Position numbers and translations under genes: made by a program
The notes under the pieces: generated by a model
What the model was told of the DNA's origin: nothing
Database searches by the model: none
Seen by the model: only the letters and a program-made list of their open reading frames with translations
Part shown: piece after piece, positions 9,827 to 22,151 of the stretch
Layout: each line of letters opens with the position of its first letter
Numbering within the stretch: position 1 is the stretch's first letter
NCBI GenBank assembly: GCA_010015655.1
Contig: ML976676.1
Span: 786,208 to 850,207 of the forward strand
Source: Bimuria novae-zelandiae CBS 107.79
Taxonomy: Eukaryota; Ascomycota; Dothideomycetes; Pleosporales; Didymosphaeriaceae
Length of the DNA stretch: 64,000 nt
Reading direction: 5' to 3'

Positions 9827-12321
9827 ATGGCTACCGCGACCCAACTGATGCCGTCTCCCACCACCAACGGCCTGAAGTCCTCGTTCAGCCCGTACACGGA
9901 CTCGCCTTCGTCGCCACTGCCGGCTGCCTTTTCTCAGGTGTTTTCGTCCAACAGGTGCGCCTTCCTCGCGGCATTGACATAGCAGCGCTGACGGACATGG
10001 CAAGGTCTTCCCATTCGGACCATCTGCACCCGCCGCCGAGTCCCTATCCGTCGACCGTGGACCCCTCGCCAGTCGACAGCAATGGCACCAGCGGAACCGA
10101 GGTAGATGCCGTGGGCAGATGCACCGGAGGCAGCGCTGACGCGGGACGCAGATCGAGGATGACGCGCAAGTGAACCAGGGCAGCGAGGATGAGGGCAGCG
10201 ACATCAACATCAAGTCGCCCCTGGACGACATGGTCAGTCCGGTGAGCCTCGGGAGCCAGTCCAAGGTACGCGCTGTTGTAGTAAGGAAGGTTCCTACCTG
10301 GACGACGTTGACAGCTCCCAGCAGCCCTCGCGACTAGACACCTCGATGCCGCTCCGGCCGCGCGCCAACTCCGACGATGGACCGCAGTCGGTCATTCACG
10401 CGCCCGCCAACTTCAAAATATTCGTACGTGTCGCGTAGCTGGGTTGCACCACATGGGCGCTAACTCGACAAGCAGAACCGGTCGAGCGTGTCGGTGCCTT
10501 CGTCGAATGAGACGACTTCCGACCATACCGCTGTGGTGTCTCCACAAACACCCGAAGCAAACATGATCCCCGACGAGAAGGTCCGTCGTGCGCATGTAGC
10601 TCTATCCCGCATTGTAATGGCTGAACGTCCACAGCATTCGTCTACTTATACCCACCCAATCGACACTGCCGTTCCCTCCCCTGCCGCGCCAGATCGCTCC
10701 ACACCGCGCGCACAGACGCGTCAAGACTACGAGGAAGATGGAAAACGACGCAGTGCCCGCGTTAGCGTCAGCCTCGCAGGTGCGTCTCCAATGGCTTTGC
10801 CAAAACATCAAACTAATCTCTGTAGATATCGCCGAAACGGAAGACGTCGGCATATCGGAGACTGCCTCCAGTTCCACATTCGAAAATGACGAGAGCCAGG
10901 CGGACCACGTACAAATGCCAGCATCGCCGCTCGCAGTCATGGCTGCAAGCGCAGGCACTCAAACAATGGGCGAAGTTCTACACGGCATCAACGAAACCGA
11001 AAAGGAAATCGCAGCCCTGCGCAATGCTTTGCACGAGTGCTGGACCCTATGCAACACTCTAGCGAAGCTAAGCCAGAACCATCGTCTGAAGATGTTCTAC
11101 TACTCCGGGCGCGACGGCGAAATGCAGGAGCACGCATGGAGAACTTGCTGGCGGCTTTGCCAGCGGCTGTACGAAAGCCGAGATGAAGATCCAACAGCCC
11201 AGATCAAACCCACCTTGGAGCTCTGCCGCGATTTCTGCCAAGCACTGTTTGACGTCCGCCAACGCGGGGATGAAGCTGCAGATTCCGTGTTGAGAGTCAG
11301 CTTCGAACTCAATAACCACTTGTACAATGCGCACGACCGCGACCTGCCAGAGGCATTTCAGGAGCGCACATTGGAGTTCTATTTGACTCTATGTCACAGA
11401 TTGATGAAGCAGAGGACATCGTTACCTGAAGAAACAGACGCCTTGCTTCACGCTTGCTGGTCCTTGGCCGAGATGCTGTTCAGCATCCGTCAAAACAGCC
11501 GGGACAACAAACCGGCCGATGAAGAAATATTCGGGTCCGCAATACAAGCGTGCTGGGAGCTATGCGACCTCTTCCGAGAAGGGTGGACGCAAGTACGACC
11601 GGAACGTGGAACACCCCGCCCGTCGCAGTACACTTTCAACGCCGGCCCCACTTCTGTGACACATTCGCACACTACGTATTCGGATACGTCTGGGCGTTCC
11701 TCGAGCTTAAACGAATCCTACCACTCAGCTGTCTCTATAGGGAAACAGTTGATGACGCACCCAGAAACGCCTACTACCATCTTTGACGAACGAGAAGAAT
11801 TCTCGCCAGCGGAAGAACGCAATGTTCCGAACATCTTGATTCTGGGCCCTGAGGCAGGGCAGACACGCACTCATGACCGCTGGTCGTCTTCATCCTCTAA
11901 CCTCTCCACCTACTCGGATACCTCTCAGTCGATTCACAGCTCATCAACGGCAACAGTGGGCCGTGAAGACCCGAATCTTATTCGTCTCAAAGGTCTCATC
12001 GTAAAGGCTGCCATCAACACCGGATACTCGCGGCAAACGCCTCTCCCCGACTTCATTCGTTCTTTACCTTCGAACAGCTTTGGCAATATGCCTTGGCAAA
12101 TCACTCTGTTTGAGCACTACAAGCAGCTCGTGGTCACGGATCCCACATTACGCAACATCCATACGCAACCACTGCGCAGGCTCACGGCCATCGAGATTGG
12201 GAGAGCGGTGCAGTGGATGGCGCGGAGCAAGAGCTTCAGCTGGATGTCTGACCTTTACCGTTTCGTGTTCGGGGCTTTCCCCGAAGATGCCGGGCAGCGC
12301 AACCTCATTATTAACGCGTAA
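9827..12321 (+). CDS. conserved fungal protein with Cys/Trp helical repeats, function unknown
   Basis: Predicted exons are 9827-9954, 10005-10101, 10152-10265, 10322-10423, 10476-10580, 10635-10779 and 10826-12321, giving 728 residues. The intron at 10581-10634 is 54 nt with no stop and may be retained. The N-terminal 200 residues are Ser/Pro/Thr-rich and probably disordered. The middle (about residues 270-450) has six related helical motifs about 40 residues apart: HECWTLCNTLAKL, RTCWRLCQRLYE, LELCRDFCQALFD, FYLTLCHRLMK, LHACWSLAEMLF, QACWELCDLFRE. A Ser/Thr-rich linker and a folded C-terminal block of about 110 residues follow. No signal peptide or membrane span is seen. It is one of the large fungal proteins annotated only as conserved or DUF; I do not assign a function. 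Confidence 0.8.
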
Positions 12322-12378
12322 CGTGTGACGCAGCGCAGCATTTGACTTGTATTTTCCTTTTCGCTTCTACGATCCAAG

Positions 12379-12447
12379 TTTTTTTTTTTTTTTTTTTTTT
12401 TTNNNNNNNNNNNNNNNNNNNNNNNNNNNNNNNNNNNNNNNNNNNNN
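12379..12447. other. poly-T run and assembly gap
   Basis: A run of 24 T (12379-12402) leads directly into 45 N (12403-12447). The gap falls just after the stop of the preceding gene, in its 3' flank. The homopolymer probably broke the assembly, and the true sequence length here is unknown. Confidence 0.95.
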
Positions 12448-12808
12448 ATCTGGTCATCCGGTGCGATATACCCCATCTTACATTCTCTTTGGCGCGGAAA
12501 ATTGGTCGTGTTGCAGACAGCTTGGGGCGGACCTGAGGCGCACGAAGCCTATCAATTGTATATATGACGATTAGATATGATGACAGCTGCAAAGCAAATC
12601 TTCGTCGGAGACACAATCCAAAGTCAAGTCTGCTGCAATTACGTGCCGTACCTATCACCGCTCTATGCGACTTACCTCTTCCATTCTCCATGCAGGCTGG
12701 CTTAGGTCATACGCGGGTTTAGCGCGTTGGTGAGCTGCGCGCGCCACCCGTTCTCCACCGCGGGCGCCCGACCGCATTCCGCGACTACCCAGGTATAGTT
12801 TATACCTC
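12448..12808. other. intergenic, promoter of PSY4-like gene
   Basis: No gene seen. The sequence ends with GGTATAGTTTATACCTC just before the ATG at 12809, a short palindrome with a TATA-like core, so this is the likely promoter and leader. Confidence 0.4.
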
Positions 12809-14173
12809 ATGGCGACGCCCGGTATGTCAGTTGGTGTTGCGGCCCCTCAATCGCAAACTCACATGTCACAGCGGAAAAGCTCCTGCAGAAAGCGGCCGAG
12901 GACGGCTCGTTGGATGCGTAGGTGCCCCTCCGGTCGCATGCAGCGCGTGCCCTACTAATGACGACTCCAGCGCCGACTGGCCCGACACGCGCAAGTACAT
13001 CCTCGATCGCTTGGATGAGGTGAGCTTACAGCTTCATCGGTGAATCTGAAGGTCGCTGACGCCCGCCAGATAATCACCGAATTCCCCAGGCCACCGCAAA
13101 ACACCGACTCCTCGCCCGCCCCGAATACGCCCACAAGACAACAGACGCAAGGCTCGAGCCAGGACTCACAGTCAGGTGACAAGGAAAACGCAGCGCCCAG
13201 AACACCGTCCCGGCCACCGGTGCCAACCTTTTCGAACTCGGAATCACAAGATCTGCCGCAAGAGACGCTCAACTTTTACTCGTCGATACGAAATGCGCTT
13301 TCAAACAATTTCCCGAAAGGCGCACCGCATACCATCCAACGGCTAGCAGAGCTCATCCTCGAACCCAAGCGAAAGTACAAGTTCCTCCCCGCGTACCTGC
13401 GAGCCCTCGACCGCGTCGTTTCCGTCTCCTCGCCCAACACCATCTTCCCCCTTCCGCTGGCCGTGCTCCCGACAGCGACCGGCTTGCTCAACGGCACGAC
13501 ACACACAAACGCCGCCCAGGCCACGCTTGGCTCTGACGAGTCGCTTGGCGGCGCCCTTCTCACGCCCATACCATGGCTACAGAACCGCGGACAGAACGAG
13601 CTGATCTCCGAGAGCACGGAAATGGTCGATGGTCCCAACGGCGCCGGCAGGATAGAAACGGTCACGGTCGGCATGCTGAACGGCAGCAATGGCAACGGCG
13701 CACAAGCAACCTCCCCCACGAGCTCAGACGGCGTCTCGCAAATTGCCTCCTCGCATCCAGACGGCGAAACCCTACCGTCCACGGGGCCCGTTACGCAAGG
13801 CGAGATTCTGCGCCAAGAGCAGGAAGCAGGTGTCGTGCTCAACAACCCGCACTCCCTCACGTCACAGCCTGCCCGAACGACGGTTGGCGAGACGGAAGCC
13901 GGCGCCGCGGTTGTGGACACCGTCGAGGGCGAGGAGGAACAGCCGCATGCAAGGGGTCCCGAGATGATCGGCATGGAAGATACGGGGCCGCAGCATGCTG
14001 CGTCGGGGCAGCTTGATATTGAGGGCGCGGTTGGACGCCCGAGTATGGAGCGGCATAGTCGGAGTCCGCAGCCTCCGGGTGAGAAGGATGAGGAGATGGG
14101 TGGGACTAAGGAGGATGGGGAGAAGGAAACGAGGGATGGGGATGGTGATGAGGATATGAAGACGGACGGATAG
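12809..14173 (+). CDS. PSY4: protein phosphatase 4 regulatory subunit 2 (Psy4/PPP4R2)
   Basis: Exons 12809-12821, 12872-12917, 12971-13019 and 13070-14173 give 403 residues; introns are 50, 53 and 50 nt with clear GT/AG ends and a GCTGAC branch in the last. The N-terminus MATPAEKLLQKAAEDGSLDAADWPDTRKYILDRL... and the core block APHTIQRLAELILEPKRKYK are typical of PPP4R2 (residues about 5-150). PPP4R2 forms a trimer with the PP4 catalytic subunit and PPP4R3, and acts in dephosphorylation of DNA-damage substrates such as gamma-H2A. The C-terminal half is acidic, low-complexity and probably disordered, ending in an Asp/Glu/Lys tail (DGDGDEDMKTDG), as usual. The first exon is only 13 nt, so automated gene models may miss it. 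The gene converges on RPB1. Confidence 0.88.
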
Positions 14174-16099
14174 TTTGGGGGAGATGGATGGACGTCATGG
14201 GGATGTGGACGAAACTGGGTTCTGTGCTCCCCTTCTATTTGACTGGGATGTTTGGCAGTCGGAGGCTCTTGTAGTATCCCTAGTTAGAGGGAGAGCGAAG
14301 TGTGAGCCGCACGACTAAACAGACCCGTTAGCTAGGTAACAGTGATGCGAAATGACACTACCAACCACAATCTTTCCCATCCCTCTCTTCTGCTACCGCG
14401 ACACCCTCTAACCCTTTCATATACCTCTATCAGAGCAGCCTCTTCTATTCTAATTCTTTCTAGCAAACCTTACACCACAGTCACGCCGGACTGTGAAATG
14501 TCGACATAGCGGCGGCTTCTACGATATGGTATCGTAAAGATTATGAGTGGTTATTGACGGTGTTGAGCGTCTCACCGGCTTGTGCAACATACTCTGCTCT
14601 ACATAGATTTTACAAGGTAAGATCGGACCAAGACCCGGTGTGCAAATGCACTGTACAACTACAGCTTGGGATTGGACCTACTGGTGGATGTCGGCAAACT
14701 ACCTCGATTCCCAAATTAAGTCCCTTACCCTCCTCCCTACCTTCAAGCCCAGTAACCACCCCCACACACGCACGCCCAAGCAACACAACCCGCAGCCCTC
14801 TTCCCAAAACAAAACACGCAACCAACAGCTAACGCCCCGACTACCTCCTTCCAACAGCCCTAACTGGCGTGCCAAGTGAGCAGCTGTGCTCGACGACCGC
14901 GGGGCCGTTTTGTTATGTTTGTCAGTGAGACGGCACACACGCGTGCGGCGGCAAGCTTGTTGGAAGGGATATGGGGATGGTGTGGTGGGGAGGAGATGGT
15001 AGGGGAGAGTCTGAGGGGAGATGTGGTTACATGAGAGGTTATATACCATAACCATGTGAGTTGGGCGGGGCAGATTCATGGAGGTCTCGCGCGTGTGAGA
15101 TGAAAGATGGGGTTTGCTGCGAGGGTCTTGTCATGAGTGAGATGGAGTAGAAGTATCCATGCCCGTATATTCTTCAACTTCAATAGTGAATTAGGTTACG
15201 GCAGGGCTTAGTAGGATCACTTGTACCTGTACCACAAGGTGTCGTAATATCATGCACCGCCTCACGAACACACCATTACAAAGCCTCCACTCTGCAAACA
15301 TGTATCCGCTCAGCAATCTACAATAGTTTTCATTTTCAAAATCGCTTGACCCTCATCCATTTTCAGCACCCGCCACAACGATGTCAATTTCGATTCGAAA
15401 TCACCCCTCTCATCCCAATCGCCCACAGGTATCACCAACCACTCGCGAATCCTCTAAAAACACCACTCCGCAAACGCACCTCGCAGCCCCAAGCGCAATT
15501 TAGCGGGCAACCTAAAGACAGAGACATACTAACAACCCCCTCGATCAAAGCAAACTCCCAAGTAAATGTATGAGAGAAAAGCATCCCCATCAATGCCCGG
15601 AACGCCTCGCGTTTTGTGCACTAAGAGGGCATGAACCCCATCGTCGAGATAATCGTCGAGATACCCAATCGAAAACACATGAAAAGCGCCCTGGACTCCT
15701 GGAAATGGTGCTGGATGCGTATGGAGACAGAAGACGCGGGGTGTAAAAGAGATCTTTTTGCTGGTTTTCGGCGGTCTACGTGCTGTCAAAGCACCACAGA
15801 CGCTCGTTTGTTGTACATCGTAGAAACAAAACATTAGATAGTGAAAGACGTCGAGTTCTTCAGCAGTCGAACCGAGCCGGTGGCGACGTGGGCCTAGCAA
15901 AAGGTACGCCGTTGCCGTGACGCGACTGCCAAGATTGACGAAGGGTGGTCAATTTGAACGGGGTAGAGCAGACTTGTTCGGCTCGGAGCTACCCATCACC
16001 GATGTCAGCCTTTTCGTTCAACGTAGAGCGAAAAGATTAAAATTTATACAAAGCAAGGCAAGAACCTGCTTACACATAATGTATAGGCCAGTGTATAGA
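14174..16099. other. convergent 3' flanks, no gene seen
   Basis: Nearly 2 kb between two convergent genes (PSY4 and RPB1). Only short C-rich or A-rich frames are present (for example 79-126 codons around 14550-15080), with no protein character. It should hold both terminators. No repeat or RNA gene was recognised. Confidence 0.5.
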
Positions 16100-19000
16100 T
16101 CACTGCTGAGGCGAACTGTGTCTTAGTCAGTATGACGTTCCATTTTCAGAGATGATACAACTATGACCGAACTTACGTTGGAGAGTACTTGGGAGAGGTA
16201 GGCGAGTACTTCGGGGAAGTCGGAGACGCAGGCGAGATTGCCCGCGGTGATGTCGGACTGTATTGACCCATCGGGCTCGTAGGGCTGTATAGGGGCGACG
16301 TGGGCGAAGCAGGGGAGCGCCTGTCACTACCGCTGAACTGCGGGCTCGTCGGACTATACATCGGCGAAGTCGGACTGTACTGTGGGGAAGTGGGGCTCCA
16401 TTCGCCGCCAGGTGATGTCGCTTTACGAGCCATGGCTTGCGCAGGCGAAGTAGGGCTCCACTGAGGAGACGTTGGCGAGTAACCTGGAGATGTAGGCGAG
16501 TAGCTGGGAGAGGTTGGAGATTGGAAACCGCCTGGCGAGGTGGGCGAGAACTGGGGCGAGGTAGGCGAGTAGGGGCTAGTAGGGTTGTGGTAGCCGGGTG
16601 AAGTGGCACCAAAGCGAGGGCTGGTCGCTCCCATGCCTGGAGAGGTGGGCGAATATTGAGGAGATGATGGAGAGAACGAGGGCGACGTGGGACTGGTGCT
16701 GCTGGTGAAAGGGCTCATAGAACCTATTCCAGGGCTTTGAGTACCGCCGTACGGACTGAAGCCGCCGTCGCCGTATGTAGGAGCGTACTCGCTCATACCG
16801 CCAAAGTTGCCTTCCGGAGCTGCTAGAGGCGAAAATTCCGCACTGTAAGACGGACCACCCATGCCACCCTCGTACGTCGGAGAACCAAGATCGTAGGGAG
16901 TCGCTGCGCCATTGTCGTAGAAGTTGCCAGTGGCGGCACCGCGCGTGCGAGAATTATCCTCGACCATCGTAAGCAGCATGGCATTATCCATGACCACTTC
17001 GAATTCTCCAGTTCCCATTGGTGCAAGCTGACCGAGCATGATATTCTCAGACACACCTCGGCAGTCGTCGAGCTCGCCATAGCCAGCGGCTTCGAGCAGA
17101 ATCTCGACCGTCTCTTCAAAGGAACAGCGCATGAGTGCGCCAGTGTCACCACGATTGATGCCGTGTCGCGTGATGGCCATGAGGAGACCACGTTGGGTCA
17201 TGATATCGACAAGGATTGCCATGTGACGATGGTTGACGTAAGAACCATCGAATTCCAGAACGTTCGACAGCTCCTTCAACAAGCCGGCGCGAGCAGCTTC
17301 GATACCAAGAACACCAAGAACCTCAATGAACGAGTTGGAATAAGTCCTGGTGGTGTCCACGCCTTTGACGCCAAGCACGTCTGTCATAGCGATACCTGTG
17401 GTGTCCAGGACCCATTCCTCGCATCGCGGGTCGTCCTTCTTGAGCAAAAGGGATCCGTCTTCTTGTTCGTATAAGCGTTGTTCGGTACGGATGAAGGCAC
17501 GTTCGATGCCCTTGACACCCCTAAGTGTAACGTCGTCCAACAAGTGGACAGCGAGTTTTCGCATCCAGCGTTCATCACGGTCTTCTTCGTCATCGTCGTC
17601 TTTCCTGAGGTGTTGATCCCATTTGAATCGTACTCGCAAGACTTGTTCGTCCGCATTTTCATCGGCGGCAATCACGGCCAGGTTGGGAGAAAACTCTTCC
17701 GTGATCCGCGCAGCGACTTCGTTAATGTTCAAATTCTTGTCCAGCAAATGAGCACGATCCAGAACTATACGGAGCAACCATTTCGAGTGGTTCGATGTGT
17801 CTTCATCACCGAACACGAAGGCTGAATCGACAAGATCGGCATCGGCCTCGATGAGCGTTGCTCTAGGATCAGGATCGTAGTACAGTTCGACCGAGTGCGT
17901 CAACGTTCGCAGAGTCGTATGCTCGATGCGGCTTCGAAGCTCCTTTGCCGTCTCTCGGGTGGGCTCCTTCTCCTCACGGTCTTGCATAATCAACATGCTA
18001 GGGGTTTTGATGTTGGCTGCAATGTTGAGGATTTCCTTCAGACGAGGCACACCGAGAGTGACGTTCTTGGAAGACACACCAGTAAAATGGAAGGTGTTCA
18101 GCGTCATCTGCGTTGCGGGCTCTCCGATAGATTGGGCTGCTATCACGCCGACCATTTCTCCGGGATGGACAGCGGACCTCAGGAACCGATCCGCTATTTC
18201 ACCAAGAACGTGATCAAATGCAAGCTTGTTCAGATGGTCCTTTGTGACGAGTCGCTTAAAGGCCAATCGGGACCGAAGAAGGCATTTGAAGAGTATGGTA
18301 GCACTGTTCTGGGCCTCCACAGTAAGCGGATCGTCGCCTCGAATGACAATCAGTTTGGCAAGCAGATCGCGGACACCCTGGACGACGTCGATCGGATGCA
18401 GATCGCTTCGCTGAGAGTTCTTGATTGCGAAACGTGCCTTGGCGTTTTCCACGATACGGTCAACCTTGAGAGGTAAATGAACTTCTTTCTTGTCGATGGC
18501 CTTTCCGGTCATCATGCCCTTTCGTAAGAAATTGCGGTCTTCACAAAGAGCAGCCCATTCTTCATCGAGATACTTGGCTACCTCGTTGTCGCCTTGAATC
18601 TCGTTGGCAACTTCGAGCTGATCAGGACCAATGGGTGGCTTGTCGCCCATTACATCCGTTCTGTACTCCTTTTCGAATCTATCCCGAGAGAGTGGCACAG
18701 TGTCAATGGTCTGTTTCTCAACCTTTGCACCATCGAGGCCGTCCTCACCGTAGACAAACTCAACGATGTCGCCCATGGAATTGCGAACAGTGCCGTCGTA
18801 TTTGACCATGACGTCTTCGAGTGCCTTGACTAAACGACGTTGAATGTAGCCAGTTTCTGCTGTCTTGACTGCGGTATCGATGAGACCCTCGCGACCAGCC
18901 ATAGCGTGGAAGAAGAATTCAGTCGGAGTAAGCCCTCGCAGGTACGAATTTTCGATGAAACCACGAGATTCCGGCGAGTAGTCGTCCTTTGTGAAATGCG

Positions 19001-21499
19001 GGAGTGTACGGTATTTAAATCCGAAGGGAATACGAGCGCCTTCGACAGCCTGTTGCCCGACAAGAGACACCATCTGCGCAATGTTGACATTGGAGCCCTT
19101 GGAGCCCGACGTGACTGTTTGAACGACGTTATTAAAGGGCTTGAGATTGTCCTTGGCTGCCGTTCCACCAGCCTCACGTCCCTCATTGAGGGCTTTCATA
19201 GCCTTCTGTTCAAAAGTGCCTCTAAGGGTCGTACCAGGGTTAGGCTCCAGTTGATCGGTTTCTGCAAGTGCCAGAACTTCGGCCACTTCAGCCTTGGCCT
19301 TCTCAACAGCTTCTACGATCTTTTCGGATGTTTTTTTATCCGGAACTGCGTCGCCGACACCAATGCTGAATCCGTTGTGTAGGAACCAGTACGCGACGAT
19401 ACGCTGTGTAGCGTTGAAAAAGTCCACCGCCGCTTGTGGACCATGTTCATTGTAAACAATGTGAACGACACCGCCAGCAGAAGCACCAACCTGCTTTTTG
19501 ATGATTTGCCCCAGCACAATCTCACCGCTGTGAACAATGACGGATTTGCCACTGAAGTCACTGAATTTGTCATCTGCAGAATCGCTCCCCTGGACGAGGT
19601 TGAGATCATCCTTCAATGCAAAGCTGATGATCTGCTTGCCAGTCCAGCGAGGTTTCGGCCTCAGGATGGCAGGTGGAGGCAGAATGCCATCCCAGTTGGG
19701 TACCCACATCATGAGCGGCATGACCTGCTCCTTGGTCAGGAAGACGTCGGTGTGGGTCATTTTGAAGATACCACACAGAGTGTCTTGCACGATACCCATG
19801 AGCGGCTTGTTGGATTGAGGTGAAACAATCTGCAGGGGAACCATGCAGAGATTTTTGACCTCGGAACGCGTTTCATCACTCTGTGGAACGTGCAGATTCA
19901 TTTCGTCACCATCGAAATCGGCGTTGTAAGGCGACGTGACGGACAAGTTCAAGCGGAAGGTTGAGTACGGCATGACCTTGACACGGTGACCCATCATGGA
20001 TTCCTTGTGCAGAGAGGGCTGTCGGTTGAAAATGATGACGTCGTCGTCGTCAATGTGGCGCTCAACCTTCCAGCCGTACGCCAGTTGCAATTCGCCCAAG
20101 TTTTTATTGTGCTTGAGATCAAGACGTACACCGTCGGATTTGATAACGAAATTGGCTCCAGGGTGATTCGAAGGACCGTTTCGCACCAACTGTGACAACT
20201 TGCCGATGTTGAACTTGGTGACGGTTTCCGGATAGGTCAGTGTCCTTGCGATGGAGCGTGGTACACCGACCTGGTCTAGCGACAAGTTGGGGTCACCAGT
20301 AATGACGGTACGAGCCGAAAAGTCGACACGCTTGCCCATCAGGTTACCTCGCAGACGACCCTCCTTGCCCTTGAGACGACCACGGATCGTCTTTAGTGGT
20401 CGACCACTCTTCTGCAGCGCCTGGGGCACGCCATTCGCATCGTTATCCATGTAAGTTGCCACGTGGTATTGCAACAAGGACTCGTACTCTGCTATCGCGT
20501 GCATGGCAGCACCCTCTGCATGCGACTTCTTCACGTTGCTGTTGGCGCGAATGAGGTCGGCCAACTTATAGGTCAAGTCATCTTCACCACGGGCGCCGGC
20601 GCCTGTCCCGTCGACCGAGATACTAGGGCGAACTGGCGGCGGAGGAACGGGAAGCACTGTGAGGACCATCCACTCGGGGCGGGCATAGTCGGCATTCAAG
20701 CCAAGCAAAGCCATCGTGTTGTCGCTCAGGTGGCGGAAAACATTGAGGGCATCTTGCGGAGTGATTTGCTTCTTGTCGCCCTCCTTGGTCTCGTCCTCAT
20801 CTTTCCGGGGCTTGAACGCGGCCCATAGCTTGAGGCCCTCTTTCCGGATGGTGTCGGGCATTCTATTCCCGCATCCGCCGTGGGGCTGTCGCGCCTTCTT
20901 GGGGTCTGACTCAGCTGGAGTCTGCTCACAATTCTTCCGCGTCTTGGAGAGTCGCCATATCATGTCGAAGCGCTTCTTGGGATCCTTGATTTTGATCGCT
21001 GTGTGCCAGTCCGGGTGAGTCTAACAGTGAGGTCAGCAAAGAAGTACACCAGGCCGCGATGCTCGTCTTCCGCGGAAGCCTTACGAAGTCAGCCAAGATC
21101 AGACCACAGTTGTGGCACACTGTCTCGAGAAGCTTTTTGATCTTCACGATGAAGCCTGCATTACGTCAGTACTACAAGTCCAGAGCGACAGCACGTGCAA
21201 TACTCACCGACATGAAACACGGGCACGGCCAGTTCGATGTGACCAAAGTGACCCGGACAGGTCTGCATGTCTTCTTTGCATGTAGCACACCCGAACATGC
21301 GGTCGATGCTGCCAAGCCTGGGGTCACCAAGACCCTGCATGCGGGGCAGATTCTTCTCCTCATCCATCGTCTCTGGGTAGATGATATGCGCGACACTCAT
21401 CGCCTTGATCTCCTCTGGTGAGAGGAGACCGAACTGGATCTCCTTGATGGTGCGCAAGGGGCACTTGGAGATGACGGGGGCCCCGAGCGGCGGCGGCAT
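16100..21499 (-). CDS. RPB1: RNA polymerase II largest subunit RPB1
   Basis: Predicted exons, 5' to 3' on the minus strand, are 21499-21208, 21155-21085, 21020-16177 and 16115-16100, giving 1740 residues. The N-terminal clamp zinc site is visible ([19 protein letters not shown], then [11 protein letters not shown]). The catalytic Mg loop [15 protein letters not shown] is near residue 487 with all three Asp. The trigger-loop region [20 protein letters not shown] is intact. The C-terminal domain covers about the last 195 residues, with 10 exact YSPTSP units plus variants (FSPTSP, WSPTSP, FSPSSP) separated by non-heptad spacers. The last intron (GTAAGT...CTGAC...ACACAG) hides a TAA; splicing it adds a 16-nt exon ending SPQQ. 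Without it the protein would stop at YSPT. The gene is essential and nuclear, and diverges from SWD1. Confidence 0.95.
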
Positions 21500-22151
21500 G
21501 ATGGCGGTGTGGTCTGGATTACTGCGACGATGCGCGGTTGAGGCTCACGGAGAGCGTGTTGGGCTGGCTCTCTGCTGTGAGCTCTTCGGGCGGCCGAAGG
21601 TGAGGGAACGGCCGCGGTGGCCACGCCGGAGCTGGCGCCTCCTCGGAGGTGAAAGACGCGTCTATGTATGCGAGGAAAGGTATTCAGCGTGTAGATATGC
21701 CGTCGTCGATGCGCCGATGCGCGCGGCGGGGTGCGGTCGAAGAAGAATATCTCCGACGGACAAAGGGCTGCGGGCCTGGGGCTCGCCGTGGGTCGCGCGG
21801 TCGCTGCGGGGGTAGCGCGTCGATTATGCGCCGTGGCGGGAGCGCAGACGGGTGCGGCGAGGTGTGTGACGCGCTCGCGGGCACCTTTGCGGTCGGGGTT
21901 GATGGGGTGGTGGTGGTGAGGGCGGGCGTGAAGGAGAGGGACGCTGCAGGCGGCGAACGTACAAGCAAGAGCGAACAAAGATGGCCAAGCCGCGCTTGGC
22001 CCGTTTCGGGGTCTAGCGCCTGGACCCGCAACCACTTTTGTGGTCACCGCGGGCGCGCGCCCATATCACAGCCATGGTGCGCGAGCACGAACACGCAAGA
22101 TGCGCAGGCTGCTGAACGCGCGCGCTGCTCTTCCCTGCACCGCTCCCAGCC
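21500..22151. promoter_or_regulatory. divergent promoter RPB1 / SWD1
   Basis: 652 bases separate the two start codons on opposite strands. The sequence is GC-rich with no TATA box seen, as expected for housekeeping genes. Long GC-rich open frames on both strands here are composition artefacts. Co-regulation of the two genes is an inference from the arrangement. Confidence 0.6.

Noticed and set aside
17163..20828. Several 80-193-codon plus-strand frames across RPB1
   Set aside because: They are antisense shadows of the conserved RPB1 coding sequence.
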